Assembly (NCBI GenBank): GCA_950097015.1
Contig: CATNEN010000002.1
Location: forward strand, 7,827,501 to 7,891,500
Direction: 5' to 3'
Length of the DNA: 64,000 nucleotides
Source of the DNA: Macrostomum hystrix
Lineage: Eukaryota > Platyhelminthes > Macrostomidae
Each line of letters begins with the position of its first letter. The first letter of the stretch is position 1. This document shows, piece after piece, positions 22,701-32,041 of the stretch. A program made the translations under genes and the position numbers. Below the pieces are notes generated by a model. The model ran no database searches, was not told the DNA's origin, and saw nothing but the letters and a program-made list of their open reading frames with translations.

Positions 22701-24335
22701 TCGCGCAATTTTGAGCTGCTAACTATTTTTTGTTATTCTAAAGCTTGTAGTGCATCATTTTAAGCTGCCTAAAATATTTAGTTTATTTTTTTGTTATTAA
22801 TGTCCTCAATTTAGGGATGGAGTGTTGTAAGGTGTGCGGTGATTCATTCTCGCATCGCGTCGTAAGTTAGCTTCGTAAATTGTGCAATGCGATGTACACT
22901 CTCTGGGGTACATCGCCAAATATAAAGTAGCCCACTTGAGGCTTTAGTCACCTCGTGTTCTCTCGGTTCTCGCGCAAGTCTCGCCTTCTGACTTAGTTTA
23001 CAATGTGAATATAATGCACACTTGAGCATAAACTTCTACCGACTGTACAGAACGATGGTATTTGAGCCGATGCTTACCTCTGTACATGCCAAAGAAGCCT
23101 TCCTTCATGAATGTCTTCTTGCCGCAATCCAGCCTGTGATGGCAGACATTGAACATTGGTCTGGTTGCATTGGCGATTAGCAAAAGACAATCATGGGCAT
23201 GGGGATTCTGAGTAAAATTGGATTCTGAGGACATAGGGATGCTGAGGACAAGGGGATGCTGAGGACAAGGGGATGCTGAGGACAAGGGGATGCTGACGAC
23301 AAGGGGATGCTGAGGACAAGGGGATGCTGAGGACTAGTGAACTTTGAGCACACGGGGATGCTGAGGACAAGGGGATGCTGACGACAAGGGGATGCTGAGG
23401 ACAAGGGGATGTTGAGGACTAGTGAACTTTGAGCACACGGGGATGCTGAGGACAAGGGGATGCTGACGACAAGGGGATGCTGAGGACAAGGGGATGCTGA
23501 GGACTAGTGAACTCTGAGCACACGGGGATGCTGAGGACAAGGGGATGCTGACGACAAGGGGATGCTGAGGACAAGGGGATGCTGAGGACAAGGGGATGCT
23601 GACGACAAGGGGATGCTGAGGACAAGGGGATGCTGAGGACAAGGGGACTTTGAGAACATGGGGGATACTGAGGACATGTGTATTCTGAGGACAACTATTA
23701 ATCATAAAATCTAAGTTAGAACCGAAACATTGAATTAAAGGGAGCCCTCACATGCCACTGTACAGCCTGTGTCCCTCACGCTGTTTCTGCAGGCGAGTTT
23801 TAACCAAGTCAATAGGAAAGGTGCACGTGACACCAATTAGGCCAGCGATAGCGCCATTGATCACCTTTGGCAGGAGCCTAAAGATAATAGAGGTAAAAAC
23901 GAGCTTGATAATTTTTTAAATAGCCTAACAAACAAATTTCCATGTATATCCCGAGGAAGCCAATGGCAAGGCGGTTAACACGTTTGCCTCTTTCCCAAAA
24001 GAGGCCACATTGATTTGGGGCGCAGCTATGGAGAAAAGGCTAGGGGGCTTGTCATGTAATTTATGCCCTTTAGAGCCAACCTCCAAGACACAGTGAAGTG
24101 TACACTGCCTGACGATGAGAAAGTCAGGGCAGGTGTACACAGCTGTGTGAGCATATGCCTGCAAATAGTGTCTCTGTGTGTGTGCTCAGGAGTCAGTGAA
24201 ATGGGCAGAATTGCCTCCTTGCTGGCTGCGGGTCAAAGTGCCAATGCCCACAGCCCTCCTGCAATTATTATTATTATTATTATTCCATGCATACCTGAAC
24301 TTTGGTTGATTAGCATCGATCTGCTGAGAAGCCAT
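16771..24335 (-). CDS. SLC25A22: Mitochondrial glutamate carrier, SLC25A22/SLC25A18 type (6 exons)
   Basis: Inner-membrane carrier importing glutamate with a proton. Exons are 24335-24295, 23877-23752, 23133-23078, 18002-17912, 17832-17368 and 16918-16771; they sum to 927 nt, giving 308 residues, the normal carrier length. Three Solcar repeats show signature motifs [19 protein letters not shown] and [11 protein letters not shown]. Glutamate-carrier specific blocks are [43 protein letters not shown] and the [19 protein letters not shown] ending. The 41-base first exon ([13 protein letters not shown]) and the 148-base last exon were found by phase matching. Intron 3 (18003-23077) is about 100 bp without its 5 kb LTR insertion, which begins only 21 bp from the exon 4 acceptor. 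Intron 1 carries a SINE and introns 2 and 5 carry minisatellites. Confidence 0.92.
16976..17295. repeat. Minisatellite, 25 bp unit, carrier intron 5
   Basis: Twelve to thirteen units of CACTAACCCTCTGCCCCACA plus ATGTA, almost identical over the middle of the array, which implies recent expansion. On the sense strand each unit contains GGGGCAGAGG. Confidence 0.95.
18024..18200 (+). repeat. LTR 1
   Basis: 177 bp long terminal repeat, TG...CA ends, with TATAAAG at about 18119 as a likely promoter. It abuts carrier exon 4 with 21 bp between, so the host splice acceptor's branch and pyrimidine region must be partly LTR-derived. Confidence 0.9.
18263..19078 (+). CDS. Gag of LTR element, unit 1
   Basis: About 270 residues. 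The N-terminal capsid-like domain (PPKFSG...[14 protein letters not shown], then [10 protein letters not shown] and the [13 protein letters not shown] helix) is typical of retrotransposon Gag. A coiled-coil-like stretch follows, then an Arg/Gly-rich nucleic-acid-binding region and two CCHC zinc knuckles, [14 protein letters not shown] and [14 protein letters not shown]. There is no in-frame ATG before 18305, so the start is uncertain. The frame ends cleanly at a stop before the protease region. Confidence 0.85.
   Translation: MPPKFSGSDDADINMWLQMFEDFATDSEWDDKKMASKIRLLLSGEALVFVWDLPEEKKSFATIKDELVKFYRGKENSFCAMSEFESRKRHQGESLRELCHALKLLYWKARPEHDQTVRDCEVRHRLLALLSKEIREALLKDADCSSSSSPEQLADRATALESIGGRGASASIAVTSESSQVADRLEQMQEQLANLAATVATISSRGQRGARGRGARGRGSGRGKCFNCAQPGHFAAQCPRQAAPAVPPMCSRCSGKGHRAEVCPTSASGNF
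19085..19740 (+). pseudogene. Broken aspartic protease and linker, unit 1
   Basis: The frame after Gag carries [14 protein letters not shown], where the family has a DTG active site; the aspartate is replaced by tyrosine. An in-frame TAG follows at 19219. Similarity then resumes in the same frame ([13 protein letters not shown]..., [11 protein letters not shown]) and shifts frame near 19590 into the linker ending [13 protein letters not shown]. That point abuts the integrase tail directly, which marks the internal deletion. Confidence 0.7.
19742..20313 (+). CDS. Integrase C-terminal fragment, unit 1
   Basis: Begins in the [13 protein letters not shown] motif that normally follows the integrase core, continues through a helical [11 protein letters not shown] region and [19 protein letters not shown], and ends in the GPY/F domain ([21 protein letters not shown]) and a basic tail. 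The DDE catalytic core is absent, so it cannot integrate by itself. It is a remnant of the deleted pol gene. Confidence 0.8.
20425..20601 (+). repeat. LTR 2 (shared central LTR)
   Basis: Central 177 bp LTR serving as the 3' LTR of unit 1 and the 5' LTR of unit 2, preceded by the purine tract at about 20411-20421. Sharing one LTR is the product expected of LTR-LTR recombination between two copies. Confidence 0.9.
20664..21479 (+). CDS. Gag of LTR element, unit 2
   Basis: Same predicted protein as the unit 1 Gag, offset by 2401 bp, with capsid-like domain and two CCHC knuckles. Its identity with unit 1 points to a recent duplication. Confidence 0.85.
   Translation: MPPKFSGSDDADINMWLQMFEDFATDSEWDDKKMASKIRLLLSGEALVFVWDLPEEKKSFATIKDELVKFYRGKENSFCAMSEFESRKRHQGESLRELCHALKLLYWKARPEHDQTVRDCEVRHRLLALLSKEIREALLKDADCSSSSSPEQLADRATALESIGGRGASASIAVTSESSQVADRLEQMQEQLANLAATVATISSRGQRGARGRGARGRGSGRGKCFNCAQPGHFAAQCPRQAAPAVPPMCSRCSGKGHRAEVCPTSASGNF
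21486..22141 (+). pseudogene. Broken aspartic protease and linker, unit 2
   Basis: Carries the same lesions as unit 1: Tyr in place of the catalytic Asp of DTG, the in-frame TAG at 21620 and the frame change before the linker. The defects therefore predate the tandem duplication. Confidence 0.7.
22143..22714 (+). CDS. Integrase C-terminal fragment, unit 2
   Basis: Same as the unit 1 fragment: post-core helices and GPY/F domain only. It is followed by the short 3' untranslated region, purine tract and LTR3. Confidence 0.8.
22826..23002 (+). repeat. LTR 3
   Basis: Distal 177 bp LTR; host DNA resumes at 23003. It is 75 bp from the donor of carrier exon 3. Confidence 0.9.
23202..23695. repeat. 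Minisatellite, 17 bp unit, carrier intron 2
   Basis: About 28 units of GGGGATGCTGAGGACAA, some GACGACAA, broken by a recurring GACTAGTGAACTTTGAGCAC variant that gives a higher-order block. On the gene's sense strand units read CCCCTTGTCCTCAG, a textbook pyrimidine tract plus CAG 3' splice site motif. Confidence 0.94.
23952..24286 (+). mobile_element. SINE family A, nearly full length, in carrier intron 1
   Basis: Head GGCAAGGCGGTTAACACG, then GAGGCCACATTGATTTGGGG, GCTAGGGGGCTTGTCATG, a central GTGTACACTGCCTGACGATG block, and the 3' segment GAAATGGGCAGAATTGCCTC followed by CTTGCTGGCTGCGG, ending in an (ATT)n tail at about 24262-24286. The box B part of the head has a small deletion. The tail ends about 9 bp from the exon 1 donor. 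Confidence 0.85.
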
Positions 24336-26989
24336 GCTTTTTAAGGAAAAATTTTCTATTGGCAGAGTTGGCAGTTCAAATATATATTTATCTGAAAATT
24401 AGAATGTCATAGCAACATGGTTTTTTGATAGTTAGATTAATTTGGATAGAAAATTATATAACGATAACTTATTATAATAAGCCTAGGTCAAACTTGTATA
24501 ATTGAATAGTTTAGTTAATTTAAAAAATTTAGAGATAGTATAAGCTTGTTTGAATTTGATTAATTTTAATATACAAAAGTCAAAACTGAACAATATGTTT
24601 AGATTAAAAAATATATAATAAGCTATGAATGAAACATCTAATAGTAGGGTGTAAGACTGAGTAAAAGAGTAGAAAATCCATTGTTAAGTTTGTTATATAT
24701 AGCTACTAGAGCTTTAAATAGGGAATAAAATGAATAGCTACATTAATGATTGATATACATTTAAAGTAGTAGGATTGTTACCTTTTTGTTATTGTTAAAG
24801 AGAAGATAAACCTAAAGGTATTTAGCTACTTTGCTACTATTTTATAACTAGCTTATTCTAGTCACATTATCAAAACTAGAATGTAGGCTTATGTGAATTT
24901 TGCCATATCCTAAACTAAATAGCCTAAACAATAATCGTCCATGCAGTTTATGAGCCTATAGACAATGATATAGTTAGTGCATGGGACAGGTCACATGTTA
25001 ATTGCTTTGCTAGATCAGAAATTTGGTTGGTGCATTCAGATACAATCATGTTTATATTTCAATACAGTTTAAACATGAGAAGTAACATTCAAAAAAGACA
25101 CATTCACATATGACATGTAACACAAGCCTAAGCTATGACTACAGGCCATAGCTAGGCCTACATTAAGCATACACTAGTACTACATACATAAATTTATAAG
25201 ACATATTAACTGTAGCTCACTGAGGCATTTACATAAAATTTCTATTTATAAACACCAAAGCTGGAGCAGCTTTCCAAACTTCCCAGAACAAAAAAAATCT
25301 AAAGTTTTTTTATACCTATTGAATTCAGAATTTTCGTTTTTTTTAATATTGTTACAGAACAAATCAAAGCAGACAAACAGCAACTATCCTGTGCACTCGA
25401 CGTGAAAGACAACGGAAATTATCTACAAAATTTAGGGCCTATGCTTTTGCACAAAGCTGTTATATTAACGTCGATCGAAAACGTAAACCGCTATAAAGTG
25501 AGGTACCCTATAGCAACGGAAAACAAGTAGGAAAAACTCAGTTTTTTACTAAAAAATAGAGAATATATTTAAATCGACTAATGGTCTAAAAATAAAAAAC
25601 AAGCAGTAAGAAGTCCACTATAATTTAGAAATAACAAGAAATTAGGCGAACAACACTAACAACAACAGCTGTAGTTCATATAAAACGGCTTTTTAAAGTT
25701 ATTTTGTGGAGTAACTTTCAACGACTTAAAGGTTTAAGTTAAACGTACAGAAGTAAGTTTTTAAAAAAACTTTTTAATTTAATTTCATTGCGCTTTTTAT
25801 TAAATACATCTACGTTTGTTAAAACGTCTAACCTTGAAAATAAAATAGAACTACTTTTTAAAACCTATGTTTAGAAGCTATTTCTTCGATTCGTCAATTT
25901 AAAAGACCCTGTTCGTGCAATTTAAAATGCACGAACACAAATGGGTAATACAAGTTCGTTAGTAAACTATTTGATAAATAAAAATTTCTTGATAATAATA
26001 ATAATAATTGATTACACCTGCCTCAATTGGATCAGATGTGCATAAATAAAAAATTCATGTTTACAGTCACAAAAGCAAAAAATGACTTATAAGCATATCA
26101 ATGTTTTGAATTAATTTCGAACTAATTTTTGTTCGTCGTTTTCATATATTTGATTCGACAAATTTACTGTCCTGCTTTGTCTAGCGTTTCTCTAGTTTCA
26201 TTAAAGTTGAGTGCATTGAAAGTAGCATAGAAAGGTGCATTGAAAGTGAATGAAAGTTGAGTTTCATTAAAGTAAAGTTTCATTAAAATTAGTTTTTTTC
26301 AAGCATTTCACAATCACAGGCGAATATAGAAGTTAGGCTCAGAACAAAAGTTACAGAACAATATAAGAATACCATCTGATTCTTAAGAAATCTAAACTAT
26401 TGATATATAGCTAAATGTGCAAAAACATCCTGACAGAATATTTTATAGCTGTACATCATATAGGGGCTATCTAAACAAAAGCAATTTTTTGTAAACATTT
26501 TTACAAAAGCTGCAGAAACATAACTTTTATTAGTAATTCAAAATTGTTGTCTAATTTGTAGTTTCATGTATTTGATTTGTGAGAGAGCCTAAAAAATTAT
26601 GAGGCTAGAAATAATAAATTATTTCGAGAACCTGACTTTGCATACATATGTTTACTTATTAATGACAGTTTTTGTCTCTTGATTTTTTTGCTTTCCATAA
26701 GCTTCATTTTATTAATATTGAAATGGTATACTTTAAATAACATGTTTTGCGATTGTTTAAATTAGTAATAGTATGAGCTTGAACTTACTTTACCCAATGA
26801 ATTAGTTTGTCAACTCATAATTTTTTTGTATGAATATGTGATCATTAGGTAGTGTTATTAGCCATAAATTGAATAGAAAAGAAAACTGCCTTTTAATGTT
26901 ATCTGAATGTCTCTAGATCTAAACTGCTAGTATAATGACAATTTTTCTTAATATTTTTCAGAATTATCTACTCAAAAGTTCTGTCAATC
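24336..26989. other. AT-rich divergent spacer
   Basis: 2.65 kb of AT-rich DNA between the carrier (minus) and the ABHD6-like gene (plus). No conserved coding stretch, no tandem array and no member of the repeat families seen elsewhere. A good 3' splice acceptor (TTAATATTTTTCAG, ending 26961) lies 28 bp before the lipase ATG, so a 5' UTR exon or a spliced-leader site is likely. Confidence 0.55.
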
Positions 26990-29374
26990 ATGAACTTTGA
27001 TGACTTTAGCAAGGACATGCTTGGTGGCGGTCGTCCGCCATCCTTCCGCGGAGGCGGTGGCGGAGGCGGTGTCCACGGTGGCAGCGCAGGGCACTCATCT
27101 GCTGACCGTCACGCCAGCATGATGAGCTCAACTCCCAGGGAGCCCAGCTCTGGCCTGTGGCTGGTCTGGCAGATTGCCTACCCCATCTGCCTGGGCTTGC
27201 TCAACTTCTGCCTGGTTGTTGGAGCCTGGCTGTGGTTCAAACACCCGCTCTATCTGTTCCGTTTGCTGCGCTGGCTCCAGACTCGGCGAGTCGGCCTCCG
27301 CTGCCGCCTGCTGCAGCTTGACGGCACCGTCTACCGCGTGGCCGAAAAGGGCCGGCCAGACAAGTTCCGCACCTCCATGCTGCTCATTCACGGCCTGGCT
27401 GATGACGTCACCACCTGGAACAGCTTCTTGGAGCAGATGGACGCTCAGGTGCGAACAATGGCTCCTCGCAGAAACTACTCTATTTTACTGTCTGCGTCAG
27501 AAGTGCTGTCAGGGGTGTGATATGGGACTGTCAGGAGTGTGATATGGGACTGTCAGGAGTGTGATTTAGGACTGTCAGGAGTGTGATTTAGGACTGTCAG
27601 GAGTGTGATTTGGGACTGTCAGGAGTGTGATTTGGGACTGTCAGGAGTGTGATATGGGACTGTCAGGAGTGTGATTTAGGACTGTCAGGAGTGTGATATG
27701 GGACTGTCAGGAGTGTGATTTGGGACTGTCAGGAGTGGGATATGGGACTGTCAGGAGTGTGATATGGGACTGTCAGGTGTGTGATATGGGACTGTCAGGA
27801 GTGCGATATGGGACTGTCAGGAGTGTGATATGGGACTGTCAGGAGTGTGATATGGGACTGTCAGGAGTGTAATATGGAACTGTCAGGAGTGTAATATGGA
27901 ACTGTCAGGAGTGTGATATGGGACTGTCAGGAGTGTGATATGGCAGTATCAAACAGTAGGCGGTTGCTGTCAAGTCAGCCAGCTGACACTGGGTCTCGCC
28001 GTCTCCCCTGAACTCAGGCTGAGCACTGTCTGGCAGTCGATCTGCCGGGTCACGGCGGCAGTCTCGCCAGCTCAGGCGAAGAGTTCGACCTCGAGCCGCT
28101 GGCCCGCCGAGTGCGCAGCCTGGTGTGCGCCGCCGGCTACGAGAAGCAGCCGATGCACGTGATTGGCTACAGCATGGGCGCTTGCGTTGCCGGCGCGTAC
28201 GCGGCCCTGTACCCGGAGCAGGCCGACCTCCTCACCCTGGCCGCTCCGCTGATGCGCCCGACTTCAACCACGGCGAGCAACGAGGACCTGCTGCACCGCC
28301 TGATCGCCTGGCTGGCTCCGTCCAGCTACGACGAGCTGACGGTTGCGCTGCGACACCGCGCCTACCGCCCGGTGCCCGTGGCCTCCCAGGTGCTGACCGG
28401 CATGCTGGAGGACCGCCTGCCCAAGCTGGAATTCCATCGCGCCCTGCTGGCCAACTGCTTCGAGGAGGCCAACTGCAACTTGCTGCTGCGGCTGGCCGAC
28501 CGAATCACCGCCGCTGTGCAAATTGTCTGGGGCAAGCAGGACGAGGTGAGTGCTCTGGCTGGGTCCCTTCTGCGTCTGCCTCAGTATAGGAGAGTATAGG
28601 AGACTGCAATCAGCCTACTGAAGTACCTGAGTATAGGAGGCTGCAATCAGCCTACTGAAGTACCTGAGTATAGGAGGATGCAATCAGCCTACTGAAATAC
28701 CTGAGTATAGGAGGATGCAATCAGCCTACTCTAAGTACCTGAGTATAGGAGGATGCAATCAGCCTACTGAAGTACCTGAGTATAGGAGGATGCAATCAGC
28801 CTACTGAAGTACCTGAGTATAGGAGGATGCAATCAGCCTACTGAAGTACCTGAGTATAGGAGGATGCAATCAGCCTACTGAAGTACCTGAGTATAGGAGG
28901 ATGCAATCAGCCTACTGAAGTACCTGAGTATAGGAGGATGCAATCAGCCTACTGAAGTACCTGAGTATAGGAGAATGCAATCAGCCTACTGAAGTACCTG
29001 AGTATAGGAGGATGCAATCAGCCTACTGAAGTATCTGAGTATAGGAGGATGCAATCAGCCTACTGAAATACCTGAGTATAGGAGGCTGCAATCAGCCTAC
29101 TGAAGTACTTGAGTATAGGAGGCTGCAATAGCCTACTACTCAAGTTCCTGAGATCGGGATGCAGCAGTTCACTAGAGTACAGACTGCCTGAATCAACATG
29201 ACGCAGGTGTCGCCGGTGTCGCAGGCGGCGCAGCTGCAGGCGGCCCTAGCCAATGTGGGCCAGTCGGACATCATTGACGAGTGTGGCCACTCGCTGGAGC
29301 TGGAGTGCCCGGCCAATTTCTACAGCCTGGTGTACAAGTTCAGGAAGAACCAGTCGTTGAAGAAGTTCAGCTGA
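26990..29374 (+). CDS. ABHD6: ABHD6-like alpha/beta hydrolase, monoacylglycerol lipase type (3 exons)
   Basis: Membrane-bound serine hydrolase; family members hydrolyse monoacylglycerols such as 2-arachidonoylglycerol. Exons are 26990-27448, 28018-28545 and 29207-29374, all phase 0, giving 384 residues. A Gly/Ser-rich N-terminus is followed by a membrane segment at about 55-80 (YPICLGLLNFCLVVGAWLWF), the oxyanion strand LLIHGLADD, the VDLPGHGGS strand, the nucleophile elbow GYSMG with catalytic Ser, the acid strand IVWGKQDE and the catalytic His in DECGHSLELECP. The IVWGKQD and CGHS blocks are particularly ABHD6-like. The Gly-rich N-terminal extension is not in vertebrate ABHD6. Both introns are minisatellites. 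The sequence from 27449 into the first array stays open, which could mislead gene finders. Confidence 0.85.
27502..27950. repeat. Minisatellite, 22 bp unit, ABHD6-like intron 1
   Basis: About 20 units of GGGACTGTCAGGAGTGTGAT plus AT or TT. Sense-strand units carry CTGTCAGGAGTGTG. The array starts by degenerate copies (GTGCTGTCAGGGGTGTG) about 40 bp past the donor. Confidence 0.95.
28580..29140. repeat. Minisatellite, 37 bp unit, ABHD6-like intron 2
   Basis: About 15 units containing GAAGTACCTGAGTATAGGAG and GATGCAATCAGCCTACT. Units are continuous, with no spacers. It fills the intron up to about 65 bp before exon 3. Confidence 0.95.
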
Positions 29375-29460
29375 GCTCTGAAAACTGATCTGATTTTTTA
29401 CTGAGAAACCTTTATAGCTGGGTTCGGCAACCTGGCATTCCTCGGGCGGACAGACTTCTA

Positions 29461-30050
29461 TGTGGGGAATAGAGATGAGACAGGTGAGAGATGAGACAGG
29501 TGAAAGATGAGACAGATGAGAGTTGAGACAGGGGAGAGATGAGACAGGTGAGAGATGAGACAGGGGAGAGTTAAGACAGGTGAGAGATGAGACAGGTGAG
29601 AGTTGAGACAGGGGAGAGATGAGACAGGTGAGAGATGAGACAGGGGAGAGATAAGACAGGTGAGAGATGAGACAGGGGAGAGTTGAGACAGGTGAGAGTT
29701 GAGATAGGGGAGAGATGAGACAGGTGAGAGATGAGACAGGTGAGAGATGAGACAGGGGAGAGATAAGACAGGTGAGAGATGAGACAGGTGAGAGATGAGA
29801 CAGGTGAGAGATGAGACAGCTGAGAGATGAGACAGCTGAGAGATGAGACAGGTGAGAGATGAGACAGGTGAGCGATGAGACAGGTGAGAGATGAGAGGTG
29901 AGAGATGAGACAGGTGGGTGAGAGATGAGACAGGTGAGAGATGAGACAGGTGAGCGATGAGACAGGTGAGAGATGAGAGGTGAGAGATGAGACAGGTGGG
30001 TGAGAGATGAGACAGGTGAGAGATGAGACAGGTGAGAGATGAGACAGGAT
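29461..30050. repeat. Minisatellite, 16 bp unit, 3' of ABHD6-like gene
   Basis: About 36 units of GAGATGAGACAGGTGA with GGGGA, GTTGA and ATAAG variants. It starts about 85 bp after the stop codon, so it may fall in the 3' UTR. A two-unit deletion pattern (GAGAGGTGAG, GGTGGGTGAG) is repeated at 29890 and 29970, indicating block duplication. Confidence 0.94.
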
Positions 30051-30838
30051 TTGAACTGTTTTAGAGTTCCTGATTTGAATGCCTTCAGAGCCTTATCTCT
30101 GCTGCGGGACAAATATTGTCGACCCCAAGCTGCTGTGTAACTTAGCAGGCACTAAACTGAATGTTCGTGCTAGAAGTTCTCTGCTTAATCTATTAATGTT
30201 TGAGACCGTTCGTGTTATTTTTTGTTTTTTTTTATCTGGTTCGAGACAGACATTTTTCTGAGAGATTTCTCAGCTTCACAGCTATGAGTGACTCAAACAT
30301 GATATTCTTCTTTGCAAACTGTACCAATCCCATAATCACGTGACTATCTAATAATTTATTTGTCTTCTTAGTACATTCTGTGCACCTGAACAAATATTAA
30401 TGAATGCGAACGATTCTCTTTGTTATTTTATCCTGTTACTACTGTGAGTAGCTTGGCGTCCTATTGACCGGAAATTCTAGTCAATGCCTCTCGGTTTGTG
30501 TAACACAGTTAAAATGTGTGTGGCATGCTTTACTGGTGTCCTCTCCATGGCATTATCTCTCTATCCGTGTGTTAATCTGCTTTGAACTTTGTAGTCTCCG
30601 TGCTTTATATTGGCTTCAGTTGTCATCACATTTTCCTTAGTCTTTTTGGTATTCATCGACTCAAGTGAAGCTTTAATCAGACAGCTAGTGTATTTGTTCC
30701 AATTTAGGCGTGAAAACATAGCACTCTTGGCCTAACACTGTTCAGTTACTGTTTTTCAGCAATTGCAGCTGATCTCTCACAAAACTTTATAAATTAGACT
30801 TTTTATATATTTGCTTTTTTTTAACTTCACGGCTATCA
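30051..30838. other. Spacer, no gene seen
   Basis: Unique, moderately AT-rich DNA. No family repeat and no conserved reading frame recognised. Confidence 0.5.
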
Positions 30839-31668
30839 TTCTACCAGATCCTCAGACAGTGCTACCAGATCCTCAGACAGTGCTACCAGATCCTCAGACA
30901 GTGCTACCAGATCCTCAGACAGTGCTACCAGATCCTCAGACATTGCTACCAGATCCTCAGACAGTGCTACCAGATCCTCAGACAGTGCTACCAGATCCTC
31001 AGACAGTGCTACCAGATCCTCAGACAGTGCTACCAGATCCTCAGACAGTGCTACCAGATCCTCAGACAGTGCTATCAGATCCTCAGACAGTGCTACCAGA
31101 TCCTCAGACAGTGCTACCAGATCCTCAGACAGTGCTATCAGATCCTCAGACAGTGCTACCAGATCCTCAGACAGTGCTACCAGATCCTCAGACAGTGCTA
31201 TCAGATCCTCAGACAGTGCTACCAGATCCTCAGACAGTGCTACCAGATCCTCAGACAGTGCTACCAGATCCTCAGACAGTGCTACCAGATCCTCAGACAG
31301 TGCTACCAGATCCTCAGACAGTGCTACCAGATCCTCAGACAGTGCTACCAGATCCTCAGACAGTGCTACTAGATCCTCAGGCAGTGCTACCAGATCCTCA
31401 GACAGTGCTACCAGATCCTCAGACAGTGCTACCAGATCCTCAGACAGTGCTATCAGATCATCAAACAGTTCTACCAGATCCTCAGACAGTGCTACCAGAT
31501 CCTCAGGCAGTGCTACCAGATCCTCAGACAGTGCTACCAGATCCTCAGACAGTGCTACCAGATCCTCAGACAGTGCTATCAGATCCTCAGACAGTGCTAC
31601 CAGATCCTCAGGCAGTGCTACCAGATCCTCAGATAGTGCTACCAGATCCTCAGGCAGTGCTATCATTC
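30839..31668. repeat. Minisatellite, 21 bp unit
   Basis: About 39 units of GCTACCAGATCCTCAGACAG plus T, with T/C variants (CTATCAG) and GGCAG variants distributed in blocks. Because 21 is a multiple of three, both strands are open for 270-300 codons; these are not genes. Confidence 0.96.
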
Positions 31669-32010
31669 TACCAGATCCTTATACTGAGGATCACTATGAT
31701 CCTACAACTGCAACAGTTTCTCAGCATAATACATTAGTTTTAAGTTTCCTAGAATTCACGGAATGTTGAAGATCGTGGATGGCCCACCTGCGGGCCTCAA
31801 CTTGTGCGGCCTGATATGCCCGTATTGTGGAGATACCATAGCAGCAGGAATTTTTCACCTTTGGGGGGCCTAATTTTGGCAGGCCCATAGCAACAGATTC
31901 GGATCCCGGCACCACCATGTCACAATCGAACACAGCCGGGCCTGTCAGGCGTGGAAGATGCCCTCCTGTCTGTCACTGTTGAATCCCTGATCCCGAGAAA
32001 TTCGTGTATA

Positions 32011-32041
<31 letters not shown>

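Larger units (their letters stand above)
18024..23002 (+). mobile_element. Tandem three-LTR, non-autonomous Gypsy-like retroelement
   Basis: Structure is LTR-internal-LTR-internal-LTR with a 2401 bp period. LTRs of 177 bp are at 18024-18200, 20425-20601 and 22826-23002; each begins TGTAAGG, ends GTTTACA and contains TATAAAG. Each of the first two is followed by a primer-binding-like site TTGGTGGCAGCGG. A purine tract (TAGGGATGGAG) precedes LTRs 2 and 3. Each internal part codes Gag, a broken protease and the integrase C-terminus. Reverse transcriptase, RNase H and the integrase core are missing. The two units look identical by eye; I saw one base difference between LTR1 and the others (GTGCC versus GTGCG). 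Flanks (CATAT left, ATGTG right) do not match as a target duplication. The element is antisense to the host carrier gene. Confidence 0.9.

Noticed and set aside
28580-29140. CRISPR-like regular 37 bp repeats
   Set aside because: Units are continuous without variable spacers, and the context is a eukaryotic intron.
30811-31737. 308- and 276-residue frames on opposite strands
   Set aside because: 21 bp minisatellite translated in both directions.
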